In this document: positions 35,290-47,100 of the stretch, one piece after another | Numbering within the stretch: position 1 is the first letter of the stretch | Layout of the letters: every line of letters starts with the position of its first letter | Assembly: GCF_014805625.2 (NCBI RefSeq) | Contig: NW_023998606.1 | Location: 37,135-101,134, forward strand | DNA length: 64,000 nucleotides | DNA from: Glossina fuscipes | Taxonomy: Eukaryota > Arthropoda > Insecta > Diptera > Glossinidae | Direction: 5' to 3' | Notes under the pieces: generated by a model | Told to the model about the DNA's origin: nothing | The model's input: the letters and a program-made list of their open reading frames with translations, nothing else | The model's database searches: none | Translations under genes and position numbers: made by a program

Positions 35290-36553
35290 TTAGTTTGGAG
35301 AAAAAGAAATCAATTATTTTTATATGAACTTCAGGACTTTATTTAACATGCTTCGGATTGTCCGATTTGGGTCAAATATGCACCGTTTTGTTGTATGATT
35401 TGTTGCCATTTTAAAGGTAACTTCAAAATGCCTCTCTCATAGAAGTCCTGGTTTTTATTTGCAAAAAACTCTAGTAGTCGATTTTCACAATCCTCCCTAG
35501 ATTCCAATTTTTTATCATTAAAGAAATTTTGCAATGCAAGAAAAATATGATAATCGCTTGGTGCCAAGTCCGGACTGTATGGCGGATGCATTAAAACTTC
35601 CCAACCAAGCTCCCGAAGTTTCTGGCGAGTCACTGTAGATGTGTGTGGCCTAGCGTTGTCCTGGTGGAACACGACACCTCTCCTGTTGGCCAATTCTGGC
35701 CGTTTCTGGTGAATCGCTATCTTCAAACGGTCCAGTTGTTGACAGTACAGATCCGAATTTAGCGTTTGGCCATATGGAAGCAACTCATAATAAATAATCC
35801 CCTTCCATTCCCACCAAATGCATAGCAAAACCTTCCTGGCCGTTTGAGGTGATTCACCGCTCTTTGACCACGATCGTTTTCGCACGGTGTTATCGTATGT
35901 GATCCATTTCTCATCTCCAGTCACCATCCGTTTAAGAAATCGGTCTATCTCATTCCGTTTGGCCAAGGCTTCGCAGATGGAAATTCGATCCATCATGTTT
36001 TTTTCTGTTAATTGGTGTGGCACCCAAACATCGAGCTTCTTTTTGAATCCAGCTTTGTGTAAATGGTTTAAAACTGTTTTATGATCGATTTTTAGCTCCT
36101 GGGCGATGTTACGACTGCTAACATGTCGGTCAACTTAGATCATTTCTCCGATTTTATCGACATTTTCGACGACCGGCCTACCTGTGCGAGGTGCACCTTT
36201 AACATCAAAAATTCCCGAACGGAATCTGCGAAACCAAAATTGCACATAATTGGCTGTTACAGTATCGGAACCATAAACACCATTCACAATTTTAGCCGCC
36301 TGGCTTGCATTTTCGCCTTTGTCAAAGAAAAACTGTAAAATGTACCGAATTTTCTCTTTGTTCACTTCCATTTTTAACACGCTGTAACTCACAACTGAAT
36401 GCACCAAACAAAAAACAGCAAAAGAATTTTTTTTACTGCGAAATGTACAGTATGTAAATGTACAGTATCGGAGATTGTTTGATCGATACTTTACGAGAAA
36501 TCTATCAGTGCAGCCATCTACCGACAAAATAATGGATTTCTTTTTCAAACTAA
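35290..36553 (-). mobile_element. mariner transposon, mellifera/capitata type, structurally complete
   Basis: 1264 bp with inverted ends TTAGTTTGGAGAAAAAGAAA (35290) and, from 36553 inward, TTAGTTTGAAAAAGAAATCC. The ends differ by a 3-base indel and a few substitutions. TA dinucleotides flank it (35288-35289 and 36554-36555), the mariner target duplication. The only large disruption in the transposase is one nonsense codon. The element lies between the eIF4G-like exon and Khc. Confidence 0.95.
35343..36371 (-). pseudogene. mariner transposase, one nonsense codon
   Basis: Reading from ATG 36371 (MEVNKEKIRYIL) to the stop at 35343 gives 342 codons in one frame, broken only by TAA at 36137-36135 (codon 79) where Glu is expected before VDRHV. 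The N-terminal paired-type helix-turn-helix region has NYVQFWFRRFRSG. The catalytic triad is D,D34D: TGDEKW, FHQDNARPH, and PPYSPDLAPSDYH, with 34 residues between the last two Asp. The WVPHQL motif is present. Family members cut and paste at TA. As it stands it could only act after readthrough, so I call it a pseudogene. Confidence 0.93.
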
Positions 36554-36555
36554 TA

Positions 36556-36764
36556 TATTATATAATGTCACAATGCCTCTGTATATTCTGAAATTGCAAG
36601 TTATGCGATAACTAAGCAGGTGTAAATCGGTTAGACCATTGTGCTTACTTACTTGAGTCCCATAGAGTGCGAATATACTAGATCAAAACTTCCGCACATT
36701 GCAACGGCCAATTTTGAATTTACTAGTCATTGCTACCTATATTCGTGCGGTTGTTGGGGCGACT
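36556..36764. other. Spacer
   Basis: Nothing recognised. Confidence 0.4.
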
Positions 36765-36957
36765 GTTATTGTGTTATTATTATTCTAATTGTTTTACTAA
36801 TTTAGCCAAAGAAATAAATTTTAACACTAAGATCATAAAGCAATAGCATCTAAAGCTATCCGCTTTATTGAAAATTCTACCGCACTTGAGATTTAAACCC
36901 ACGATCATTAAGCTGTTAGCCGAGATCCTTTACCTACTTGATCCCTCAAGCGGTCGT
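36765..36957 (-). mobile_element. tRNA-derived SINE, copy 1
   Basis: On the minus strand it starts CCGCTTGAGGGATCAAG. It has a B box GTGGGTTTAAATCTCAAGTG and then a tRNA-unrelated body (AGCTTTAGATGCTATTGCTTTA..), ending in a TAA-like tail (plus strand ATTATTATTCTAATT). It aligns from end to end with 52881-53060. SINEs are transcribed by RNA polymerase III and mobilised by a partner LINE. Confidence 0.8.
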
Positions 36958-38571
36958 ACATGACGCCATTGTTGTTGTTGTTGCAGTGAATGATGGTGTG
37001 TTTTTGTCCTCTGGTGCTGATATTCGTGTTCTGTTTTTTACTCTTTGTGCTGCTACAGTTTTTTAAAACGTTGTAACACCTTGTAACGAGTCTTCTTGGC
37101 CGGGGTGGAACTCAGTCAATCCGGGGTTCATTGCAAGAAAATTTATGTAGAATGAAATATTCTGGTCCTGCGGGAAAAATGGTCTACAATTTCCTTTTAT
37201 TGAATTTTAAGCGGGGTACAGCGTTGTGCAGAGACGGGCTAGGACAGGAACCAGCGAGGTGACCCGACTTGTCGCGCTATTACCGTTTTATTTTCCACGT
37301 ACGAAAGTAGTTTTCTTTTTTTCCGTGTTTGTTTTCAATATCGCGGGACACTAGAAGAAAAGACCGGATGCGTTGCAGGTGTCATAGCTGCCTTGGTTCT
37401 TTGCCCACGGCTTGTCTCGAGTTGGTCATTTGCATGCAAGTCAGAAAAAAAAAACACTATACCCTCGTCTTTCAGGGATGACGGCGAAGCTACACTTGTC
37501 ACCCCCTATCCTGGGGAGATGAACTATGCTTTGATAAGAAGCATAGATGTGCCGAAACTCTCACCTCCCAGCGGTGATCCCCGGGCAACGGCTTCGGCCG
37601 GCTAAGAAGAGTTTAAGGTTTTGGGCTGCTAACTCGGCGACGAGTTTCTGATAGATGGTGGAGGGGTTGGCTGGAAGAAGAGCTCTTACTCAATAAGCTA
37701 GTTACTACCGAGGAAATATATTGAATGGTATTTAAGTACAATGAAGGTAGTAATCTAGCGAGTGCATGGTAGAGTGCATTAGACTAGTCTACCATGTTCA
37801 GTGCAATACCCGAGACCTATATATCTTAAAGAAAAGTAGTTCACTTGGTGTAGCAACCAGGAAAGTATGGAGGATCCGAAGCAAGTACGGTTGTTTTTAA
37901 CAACCGCCCAAAGTATGCCAAAGGCTTTGCAAAACAAACTGGGAGCCACGGGGGTCAGGAAGCTCGCCTCACAAAGCCACGTATGCCTGCGGGTATACGA
38001 TGGACTTTGTCCTTAAGTCGTAACAAATAAATAAATTAATTATACTATTAATGCAAAAAGGAATTGACGGACGGCCTTCCCTTTGGCCGATTGATAGAAA
38101 ATGTCTGGTAAATTAATTAATACATGCAAAAATGGAAAAGGGATATGACGAATAAGTTTTTCCCTTTTACCTATTTTTACTTTTGAACACATGTCACGGA
38201 TGCCTGCGGGTAATGGTGGTAATTGATCAACAAGACAGTGGAAGCCTTATGGCGGAAGCAGTCAGTTGATCAATTTGTGAGTCCTGACTGCTTGGGTGCG
38301 GCCCTTCGGGGAGTACTCGTGGTGGTTATGGTTGGCGAGTTCCTAGCTAAAATGGAACAGTTGAGTGCAGCTAGGCCTCGCCATTCACCAGAGTGGGGTT
38401 TATTGTTCCATACACAATAAACTGTTCTGGACTCTAGTGCTGTTTAGGCCCCTACTCTGTGGGGATTGTCTAACTCGCCAGGGGGCGTAGTACGCTTAAA
38501 AGTGGTTTGGGCCACCGTGGGGTTAAGCCTTACAGGCAGGAACCCACGTTAAACCCTTGCCACAAATTCTG
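36958..38571. repeat. GC-richer repeat-like block of unknown identity
   Basis: Less AT-rich than its surroundings. A unit TCAGGGATGACGGCGAAGCTA at 37478 recurs at 38611 and 38678. Patches such as CGGCTTCGGCCGGCTAAGAAG could fold. No ORF is convincing (the open frame at 37393-37605 has no domain). It may be the non-coding end of a retroelement whose 3' LTR-like repeat begins at 38754; this is an inference from position. Confidence 0.35.
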
Positions 38572-38727
38572 TCACCCCCTATCCGTAATGGTCCATAGTT
38601 GTATTAATCATTCAGGGATGACGGCGAAGCTACACCTGTCATCCCCTATCCGTAATGGTCAATAGTCGTATTATTCATTCAGGGATGACGACAAAGCTAC
38701 ACCTGTCATCCCCTATCCGTAATGGTA
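38572..38727 (+). repeat. 67-bp tandem repeat, about 2.3 units
   Basis: ATCCGTAATGGT recurs at 38581, 38648 and 38715, a constant 67-base spacing. Each unit contains TTCAGGGATGACGRCRAAGC and TACACCTGTCATCCCCT. A partial unit also lies 1.1 kb upstream at 37478-37515. Confidence 0.85.
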
Positions 38728-38753
38728 AAAAAAAATCCTTCCTAAAGGTCACT

Positions 38754-40151
38754 TGTAAGCTGTCCGTACGCACTTACCTTAGGCAGCTATGGCACTAAAT
38801 TGAAAGATTCTGTGTGCTGCGCTGCTCTTTTATAGCTGGGGCCTGGCTGGCTTGTTCCTTTCCAACATGTCTCAGGCTGTAGGCATTTATGTGTGTTGTG
38901 GTAGGTTATTCATACGTGTACTCAACTGAGGTTGGCTGCTGTCACAGCCTTAGTTACGACCTGCATGAACGACTTGCCCGTAATCTAATGTCGACTTATT
39001 ACTTAACAGCTAGCTTACTGCTATGTTTGATTAAGTGTCTACTTGATACGTACCCAGGTACCAAATCGCGTGATTTATACCACCGTCAGGTGCGTGGGTA
39101 CTTGTTTCTTAACCTACGGTTTTATACCAACAAGTGCATTTTTCTGTTGTTGTGTGTTTATGCGTGTGTGCAATGATATATATTCATATGTGTTATGTCG
39201 TTTTGTACCTGAATGTTTATTCCTGTATGCTTTGTATGATCATCTGTTGTCCAGATTTTCTACCGAATTACTATATGTATTTCCTATTTGTGTGCGTATT
39301 CTATTGTCTCATCTGACCTAACGGTGCTATGCGATGTTTCTGCAGTTTATACCCTTTGCTTTTTACAGCACAGAGACTTTTGTGTAGTGCTAAAGTCTAT
39401 GCATTTTGCATGCTTGTATATGCTTCCCTTGTTTTCTTACCTACGCTCATTTCTGTGTGTTTTGTTTGCCCTAACGGTACGATACGTTGTTTGGATATTT
39501 CATGTGCCCTAACGTTGCTATACAGCAATGCTGCTGTAGCTTCTGTGTATGTTTGTGCTCATGTGAGTGTACATGTATCTTACTGAGTTTGTACCGATCC
39601 GATCTTACTGATTTGTATAAGTCGGGTGCAGGTTGTGTTCTCATACTTATGTTTTTGTACAGGTTGGGTTCTAAGGCTTTGTACATAATTTCTTATATGT
39701 ATACTTTTATATCGGTTTGAACATAATTTCTTGTATTCGTGCTTTTATACAGGTTTGAACATAATTTCTTGTATTCAGGCTTTTATACAGGTTTGTACAT
39801 AAATGCTTGCATTCAGGCTTTTATACAGCGCTGTACATAATTTCTTGTATTCATGCTTTTATACAGGTTTTATACAGTTTTGTACAGAATTTCTTATATA
39901 TATGCTTTCATGCCGGTTTGGTTCTAAGGCTTTGTACATAGTTTCTTATATTTATGCTTTTGTACATAGTTTTGATCTGACACTTTTATACATATTGCCT
40001 TCTACTTATGCATATGCTGGAGGAGATTGTACATGTTTTTATTAACCCAAACGGATGTGCACGGACAGATCGGACTGACTGGTTGCGGACGGTGAGTACC
40101 CTGGGGCGGACGGACTTGTTCTCAGTAAGGAAGCAAGAACGCTTCCTTACA
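38754..40151 (+). repeat. LTR-like repeat, copy 2, 1398 bp
   Basis: It begins TGTAAGC and ends GCTTCCTTACA, so the termini are a short inverted TGTAAG/CTTACA. A CTCTTTTATAG box is at 38824. Landmarks match 1-1265 in order, at clearly reduced identity. I found no convincing target duplication (TCACT before, ATCTG after). The hydrophobic short ORFs inside are readings of T-rich DNA. Confidence 0.55.
39683..39880 (+). repeat. 38-bp tandem repeat inside LTR-like repeat
   Basis: ACATAATTTCTTGTATTC-type units start at 39683, 39721, 39759, 39797 and 39835; the last four spacings are exactly 38 bases. Each unit ends GCTTTTATACAG. A different array from those of copy 1. Confidence 0.85.
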
Positions 40152-40429
40152 ATCTGCAACATGAGATTGTATTGTCCATTAAAACGGGCAGTCTTAGGTC
40201 TTCGGTTTTAGATAAGTAGATTTTCCGATAAGTGTTGCTGCCGTTATTGCTGTTAATTTTGTACCGGGAACCGCTATATCGTGATTTCTATCAAATATAT
40301 AGACCTTTAGCGGAAATGTCCACAATACGAAATAGTTTCTAGGAGTTTTTCCTAAGTACAGAAATAGGGCCCATAATGTTAGTAGGCGCGTTAAACAACT
40401 TTAACAAGATCCAAGATGTGTATATTCCT
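40152..40429. other. Spacer
   Basis: Nothing recognised. Confidence 0.4.
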
Positions 40430-41040
40430 ACTAAGGTTCTTTGAAAAAATCTCTATAAATCTCCAGGCATCTGCTGTCCTTCCTGAAGACATTCGCCCAA
40501 TCAGCATTGTTCCTGCTCTATCTAAATTCTTTCAACGTCTGATGATTAGATTGAATGACATTTGAATACTTATAATTTAGATTATGTTAATTAAGCGAAT
40601 TATATAAGCCTTGGCATAGTTGTAATATGGCAGTACTCAGAGTTTTGAACGATATTCGCCGGAAGTGTGATAAGGGGGACTTGACCACTCCCTGAGGTCT
40701 TTGGTACTCTTGACCACAACTTATTATTACAAAAAGTTGAATTTTATTTTGGCTTCTTTTCGTCCGCGACTAGTTTAATTATATCTTATTGGGTAAATCG
40801 GTATCAACATATGGTTGCTGAAGATCATTTTTTAGAACTAAGCAGAAATCCATCTTGCGTCCTGCAGGACTGCATTTAGGCATCCATATTGTTTAGTACC
40901 TTTATAAATGATTTATGCGCATGATTGCAGTATTCACTGGTGATGCATAAACGTGCCCCTTGTGGTATTAAAAGCTATATTTAAAGAGATCCTCTATTGC
41001 ACCCAAAGCCAACTTCAACTTAACTAAAGGCGTTGAAATT
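40430..41040 (+). pseudogene. Jockey-like LINE reverse transcriptase remnant
   Basis: LPEDIRPISIVPALSKFFQRL (about 40480-40545) is the RT motif after the entry domain. Then VLRVLNDIRRKCDKGDLT follows, and DHNLLLQK- and GSILGP-like scraps appear in shifted frames up to about 40920. Many indels. It lies about 70 bases beyond the likely end of Khc transcription and in the opposite orientation. Confidence 0.65.
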
Positions 41041-41111
41041 GCAAGTAATTTAGTGCGATTACGTCGACTTCATTGAAATATTATAAAAATAAAAAAATTT
41101 GCATTCGTTAA

Positions 41112-41117
41112 TTTATT
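41112..41117 (-). terminator. Candidate Khc polyadenylation signal
   Basis: AATAAA on the minus strand (TTTATT on plus), 489 bases past the Khc stop. An ATTAAA at 41304-41309 is a closer alternative. Not tested against transcripts. Confidence 0.35.
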
Positions 41118-41605
41118 TCACGATTTTTTTGTTTAAAAATAATAAATAATTAAAACAATTTCTCTTTTTCAAATATAAATTTTAGGCTGGATTTGAGATC
41201 CACTAAGGTAATAATTGAATGTAGAAAATACAAAGATAATAGCGAAAATAAGCACTGACTAAAAATAAAACACTTGCTTGAATACAAAGTTAGCCATTAG
41301 CATTTTAATTGCAGGGCATGTACAAGCAAATAAAACCAAAATAAAAATCTACTATTGCTAATTTGTTGATTTTCTTTTGTTTCATTAGACATATACTGCT
41401 ATGTACGGTGTCTGAATTCTTTCTTAAGGTGATTACTTAGGTTTCTTCTTATTTAGGATTTCTGAAGATTAGGAAACCAAAACACAAAAAAAGAACATAA
41501 ATCTCAGGAAATCAAATTACTTAGGAAATGTGATGACAGGAAGTACTTATCAAAAATAATAATAATAACATTGAGATAATTCAAAAATTACAAAATTAAA
41601 TCTTT
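41118..41605 (-). other. Khc: Probable Khc 3' UTR
   Basis: AT-rich sequence after the stop codon with no competing gene; a short GTTATTATTATTATT run (minus strand) lies at 41559-41571. Confidence 0.5.
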
Positions 41606-42046
41606 TTATGAACTAACAGCGCTTGTTTGAGGCATTTGTGTAGCACTAGCGCCTGTGCCACCACCACGTATAGCTATAGCGCCTTGGCCTGCTCGGATAG
41701 GTTTTGCAATTTGTGCCTGAGGCCCACGCCTTCCCAGGTGTTTCTGCCTTACAGCTTCTTTGATACGATCTACTTCATATTGATACCGTTTGCGATCACG
41801 CATGGCTCCCTCTTTAGCCTCTTTCAAAGCTGTTTCTAAAGCTTTCACTCTTTCCATTGTAGTACGTAGGCGTTTCTCCAGTTTAGGAAGTTCGCAACGC
41901 AAATCGGCGTTGTCACGCACCAACTGTTTGTGCACCTTTGTCAACTGATCCAAATTATTTTCAAGGAATGAGATTTTCTGTTTCTGAGCCAACGAGCCAC
42001 CATCTTCTTCGCTGTCCTCATTGATCACTGTTTTCTTAATTCTTGC
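41606..42046 (-). CDS. Khc: Kinesin heavy chain, coding exon 4 (tail)
   Basis: Starts after a TTGTATTCAG acceptor with [15 protein letters not shown] and ends TSAVSS plus TAA: 146 residues (830-975). It holds the end of the coiled coil ([17 protein letters not shown]) and the conserved tail with the auto-inhibitory IAK motif (AQIAKPIR, residues 942-944). That motif folds back onto the motor domains when no cargo is bound. The C-terminus after GGG is more divergent from Drosophila, as expected for the disordered end. Confidence 0.97.
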   Translation of the reverse strand, partial: ARIKKTVINEDSEEDGGSLAQKQKISFLENNLDQLTKVHKQLVRDNADLRCELPKLEKRLRTTMERVKALETALKEAKEGAMRDRKRYQYEVDRIKEAVRQKHLGRRGPQAQIAKPIRAGQGAIAIRGGGTGASATQMPQTSAVSS

Positions 42047-42114
42047 CTGAATACAAAAAACAAAATTAATTAAAAACACCGAGTTTTCATTATTAATTAT
42101 TTTTCTGTACATAC

Positions 42115-43994
42115 TTGTAAGTCTTGTACGAATAATTTTCGCAAATTATGTAATGTCTGCAGTTCCTTAGCTACGGTATCTTCAAGGCCTTTAAGATCTT
42201 TACGTGCCTGTTCACGTCGTTCATTGTTGAGAATTATTTCTTGTAATCTGCTGGATTTGTCAGCTTCCTCTTGTTTAAGTTTTTCATAGTCTGCAGTCAT
42301 TTGCTGGTGAGCTAATACGAGTTTTTGGTGTACATCTTTCATTTCATCCATTTCATGTTGCTTGGCAATGATTTCATCACGCAACTCTGATACTTGCTTA
42401 GTGTGAACTTCACGCAATTCATCCATTTGCGAATCGAACATAGCTCGCAGTTGTTCGGCTTTTTGTTTTTCTTCTGCGTTAACAGCTGACACATGTTCAG
42501 CTGCCTTCAATTTGGCGCATTCTTCACGCAACGAATCGATTTGTTCTTCTAGCGCACGTTTCTTATTTTCTGCTTCTCTCATCGACTCTTGCAAAGACTT
42601 CATACGAGCTTCATGTTGAGAGATTAATAGGCGATATTCGCCGAGATCTTTTTCATATTCTGAAAGCTTCTTATTAGAGTCAAGCTGCAGTGCTTCCACA
42701 TTAGCGCAACGTTGGGCCATATTTTTTGCTTCGGTTTTCATTTTGCTGATATATAGACGCGCCATTGTAAAGTCTTCTTCAACTTTGCCACTGTCACCAC
42801 CGCTGGGTATGTTGTTCATCTTCATGTCAATGGCCGAATCATTCGATACCAAAGCCTGCCCCACTTCGGTTAAATCACGTAATAAATTGCTTAACATTTC
42901 GTTGATGCGCTTTCTTTGATGTGATGACATGTCCCGTAACTGTTGCAGCTCCGTGCTGGTTGTGCTTAGCAAGCCTTGCTTTTGCTGCAATTCTTCATTC
43001 AAGTTATCAATGTCTTTATTTTTGGTCTCAATCTCCTGAGACTTTTGGTCATAGTTCACGGCTAATTCTTCCAAAGCTTGCAGCACTTCCTTAACTTCCT
43101 CTTTGGCCGATTCATTTTCTTGTTGAATACGAGCCATTTCCGATTGTAAAGTTTCGTATTCTCGACGAGCATTGGCGATAAGTTCTTCTTGTTCAATTAT
43201 TTGTTCCTTTAAATTTTCTACGTATTGGCTCTGCTGATTGATTTCTTCGTCTTTCTCGTCCAACTGCTGATACAAGCGTTCTCGTTCCGCTTCTAAACGC
43301 GCCCGCTCATCGCTGCTAATGGAACCCAACATAAGTCCGGCAGCTGGAGTCGCTGGCACGGGACCGGCTGGCGTAGAGTTAACGGTAGTCTCTACTTCCA
43401 GGTTGGGCGTGCTAGCTTCCATGAGATCATCGACGTTCACTTGTTCATCGGCATTAACCGTTTCGCCTGCCCGCCAACGTGATAGCTCTAATTCGAGTTT
43501 CTCCACTTTGCCCTTCAAACGTGCGTTCTTTTCTTTCTCTTTCTCATAACGACGCTTCCACTCTTCTGCTGTAAGTTCCTCGTTGACACAGACAACATTC
43601 TTGACTGTCTTTGCGCGTCGCCCAAATTCCAGAGTCGATTTAGTTTCGGCTTCATTAAAGCTGGCAGGAGAACAGCAAATCACTATTGTTGTGCGGGCAT
43701 TACCACCCAAAGATTCCTGCAGAATACGGGTTAACTTCGAATCGCGGTAAGGTATGTGCGTCTTATTGCCATCAGCCAAAGCAGAAATCACATTACCCAA
43801 AGCAGATAAAGATTTATTAATATTTTTTGCTTCGTCCAAAACAGTACCCTCAGCACCAGTCTTCGAAACTTTTTCTGATCCGGCCAAATCTACCAAATAT
43901 AATTTACCGGAAAGCTTTTTCTGATTTTCTAAATTTTCCTGTTTAACATTTATTAAGAATACTGAATGCGAGCGAGATGAGTGTTCATTCATAT
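42115..43994 (-). CDS. Khc: Kinesin heavy chain, coding exon 3 (motor end, neck and stalk)
   Basis: 1880 bases joined in phase after exon 2 (split codon A|AT for Asn203) and ending CAA|GTATGT. It contains switch I NEHSSRSH (205-212), switch II DLAGSE (238-243), the neck, and long heptad-repeat stalk segments. A Pro/Ala/Gly-rich hinge lies at about residues 400-428 ([15 protein letters not shown]) and differs most from Drosophila. The stalk dimerises and binds kinesin light chains. No stop or frameshift. Exon total 829 codons through this point. Confidence 0.98.
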
Positions 43995-44053
43995 CTGTAA
44001 ATAGCAGTGCTTAGTGCAAATTGTCTGCGAAATATATTAATAAGCGTACTTAC
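43995..44053 (-). other. Khc: Khc intron 2 (59 bp)
   Basis: GTAAGT donor after ACAA and a TATTTACAG acceptor before ATATGAATG; a typical short fly intron. Confidence 0.9.
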
Positions 44054-44513
44054 TTGTAACAGCAATATGACGATTCGACTTTCCCTCTTCAATAACCTCA
44101 AACACATCATCTGGCGATGAGACAAAACGTTCAGTGGCACCTTTCACATAAGGTACACGATTCTTATCTTCATGTACGCTCAAATTGACTTTCGATACGT
44201 CTAATAAATCGCGAATTTTGTCCATGTAAATTTCATAATATGACACTTTAATATGAAATTCCAAATTCATTTCCATAGTATAAATGTGATTAAATATATC
44301 ATTCACGATACGTGGTATAATACCCTGCTTAACCGAATCACCGATAACACCTTCCATGGTATGTGTTTTACCCGATGATGTTTGACCATAGGCGAATATA
44401 GTGCCATTGTAACCCGCAAGCACATCGGTGACAATCGACTTCGCAGCTTCATTGTATACTTTCTCCTGCGAAGCATTAGGTTTGAACACTTTGTCAAACA
44501 AATAAACTTTACC
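44054..44513 (-). CDS. Khc: Kinesin heavy chain, coding exon 2 (motor P-loop)
   Basis: Begins after CTTTCAG with [20 protein letters not shown] and carries the nucleotide-binding P-loop GQTSSGKT (residues 92-99) and the [16 protein letters not shown] segment. Length 460 bases (codons 50-202 plus one base). The motor hydrolyses ATP to walk toward microtubule plus ends and drives vesicle, mitochondrial and RNA transport. Confidence 0.98.
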
Positions 44514-46062
44514 CTGAAAGGTAAAGTGGAAAGGCCAAATAAGTAATAAAGGAAATCGTTCATTTTAGAGATAAGAAATCCCGTCCCTAAAAAAAATATG
44601 TCCTGTTTTTAAGGAAAGCGAAGCTTCTTAAGTTTTTAAAAAAGAGAACACGGTCTCTTTATTTCACACTTGCGTTTTTAACTAAAGAAGAACGAGCGTT
44701 TCATGATATTTTTAAATTCGATGAATTATTATTACTGTCACGGTGTTGTTTGAAATAGTGAACAATACTAAATAAATAAGAACAGTAACTTTTTATTTAA
44801 ATCCTACGTTGATGAAAGCGGGAATTCGCGAAACTTTTTCGTAAGCAAAAATATTAAGAGAATAAGCGCGTAAAAGAATTTGGCGGACTAAGTGATTATG
44901 AGAAATTTGAGTAGAACGGATTTATTCTTTGAGTGGAGTCTTTTATAAATATTCTTGCAAAACATAGACCTTTTATGGGATCAAAGTTAATTTTTGCTAA
45001 TTTTAATGAAAAGTAATTTAGAACTATTTGATTTAACGGACAAAATTAATATGCAAAGCTTGCAACTATAAATATGTTTTTCAGATGCCTTTTTATATAA
45101 ACGTTTTCGTCAAAAGTAAGTCTTTGTTCCTCATTTTTGGTATTTTATGATGGAAACGGGTGAACAATAATAATAGCAAGCCCTTTGACTAAATAATTAA
45201 TTGCACTATGGATTATATCAGTTGGATTCGCGACTATATAAGGATTCCCATGGAAGGTAGTTCGTTATAAGAAATTAGGATACAATTTTGGTACTTTCCC
45301 ACGCAAATATTTGAAGAATTCCACTAAGCGATTATGCTATTTGCCCGACTATTGTTTATAATAGAGTTTTCTATGCATTTTCAATAAGACAAAAACGTGT
45401 CCTTATATCAAATTTCTTTAGAATACTGCGAAAACTGAGACTTACAAGCTTGAAGACAGTCACATGAAAACGGTGAAGACGATTTAAATCTGACCCATTT
45501 CATATAAAATAAGTTTGATGTACTCGAGAACGTTTTGGGTGTTGTATACATCTGCCCAAATTTAACCTGTCACAATTAATGTAGAGTGTAAAAAACATTT
45601 TTGGGTTAGTAAAAATATTTTGACATTGTCGGCATTTTACTTTGGTGGGGAAGATAATTTTTTAAAAGGGGCGCTAGAAATAGACCACCGTCGCTGCCAG
45701 GTATTTTATCTCTGGCAGCTCACTAGTTCTACATTACGATCAAATATCCATGAGCGGTTTCCCTGATCATGAGAAGTCTTTTGTAGGTTATATTACCTTC
45801 TACAATATATATTAATGATAAGCTTTAATATTTGACATCCAATCTGCTTAAGTTGCTCTATGATCATGATCCTAATAGGAAGTGTTTTATTAAACACTCC
45901 ATAATGCTGCGATTCACCACGGAAAGTTATCGAACGATTAGAGACAGCGACAGGGACTATGACACATGGAAAGCCAGTTAAAATGCAGTCAGTTGGTAAG
46001 CTTTCCGTAAAGTACATGGGATTTGCTAGAAAATTGAAGACGCATCTTCGATCCAAAGTACT
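44514..46062. other. Khc: Khc intron 1, proximal part
   Basis: AT-rich intronic DNA without recognisable exons. A CTGGCAG.TATTTTATCTCTGGCAG direct duplication lies near 45695-45720. Confidence 0.6.
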
Positions 46063-47100
46063 ATGGGAGAACTTATAAGAGATACGAACACGGAAGAGTC
46101 AGTCGAAGGTCCAGTGAATCCTGAAATATTAAACGAATTTGTTACTAGTAATATAACAGCTAACATTTTTTTACAACTTGATAGTGACTTACTGTACGGG
46201 CACCGTTACAGTTTTCATTTCAAATCCTTTACAGTGGGAGAAGTCTGGCGAGCAGTTTTATGTATTAGGTCTAACGCTGTTGAATTTCAGTACGTAATAA
46301 GATTTCGAAAAATTGTCCTTACATATTTATTTAATCCATTGACACAAGTTTTTTAATCACGTTATTACTAGTGGCATATTTTCTGATTGTTGGAAGTTGG
46401 CTCTTTTATTTCTGTGGGTTAACGAATTTCACTTATATCTACAGGAGATTTTCGCTCAGTAAGTATTTTACCGGCTCTTCCGAAGGTCTTTGAGTATTTA
46501 GTAGTCAATTAAATTGGAGTAAACTTGCAATCTAAATCTTTGCTTAGTCCCGTCCAGTCGGCTGCAATACTGCAGTGCTCAAGGTTTTGCAAAACATTCG
46601 TGCACAATATGCTGACAATTTTAATAGTGGTTGACTTTTCCAGTTTTCGACACGGTAGATCATACCTTATTGTTGGAAAATTTAGTTTTATTTCGGGCTC
46701 AGTCCCACAGCAACGACTTTTACCAAGCCCTACTTAAATAATCGTTCTCAGTATGTTAATGTGGGCAAGTCTTGCTCGGATGTAAGAGATTTGTTTTCTC
46801 ACGTTTCAAAAGGCTCTGTTTATGGGCCGATTCTATTCAAGATAATTATAAAGGATCTGGTTACTTGTTGCATAAACAGCAAGACTCATTCGTATGCCGA
46901 TGACGCTCAGATCTACTTCTCTCGTCCCCTTGTACTAGCAGATGGGCTTGTCGGGTCAATGTTGATTACACCTTGGTCTGCCAAGAACAATTTAAAGTTG
47001 TATGCAGCTTAGATTAAAGCCAACGCGATAATACATACTAGGTTCGATATTAGCTCCCTGCCTCGTGTTTCATTTGCAGATGTACAACTGAGGTGGTAAA
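46063..47100 (+). pseudogene. Jockey-like LINE reverse transcriptase remnant in Khc intron 1
   Basis: It begins with the linker before RT (FHFKSFTVGEVWRAVL, then IRSNAVEFQYV). RT pieces follow in shifting frames: VFDTVDHTLLLE near 46640, then KGSVYGPILF with an intact YADD box (SYADDAQIYFSRPL) at about 46890-46930, and SAKNNLKLYAA. Antisense to Khc. Frameshifts and a missing fingers region show it is dead. Confidence 0.75.

Noticed and set aside
39043..40045. Small Cys/Leu-rich proteins
   Set aside because: Same reason: overlapping frames inside an LTR-like repeat with tandem arrays.
43319..43549. Plus-strand ORF opposite Khc
   Set aside because: Lies on the antisense strand of the Khc coiled-coil exon; a shadow of a real gene.
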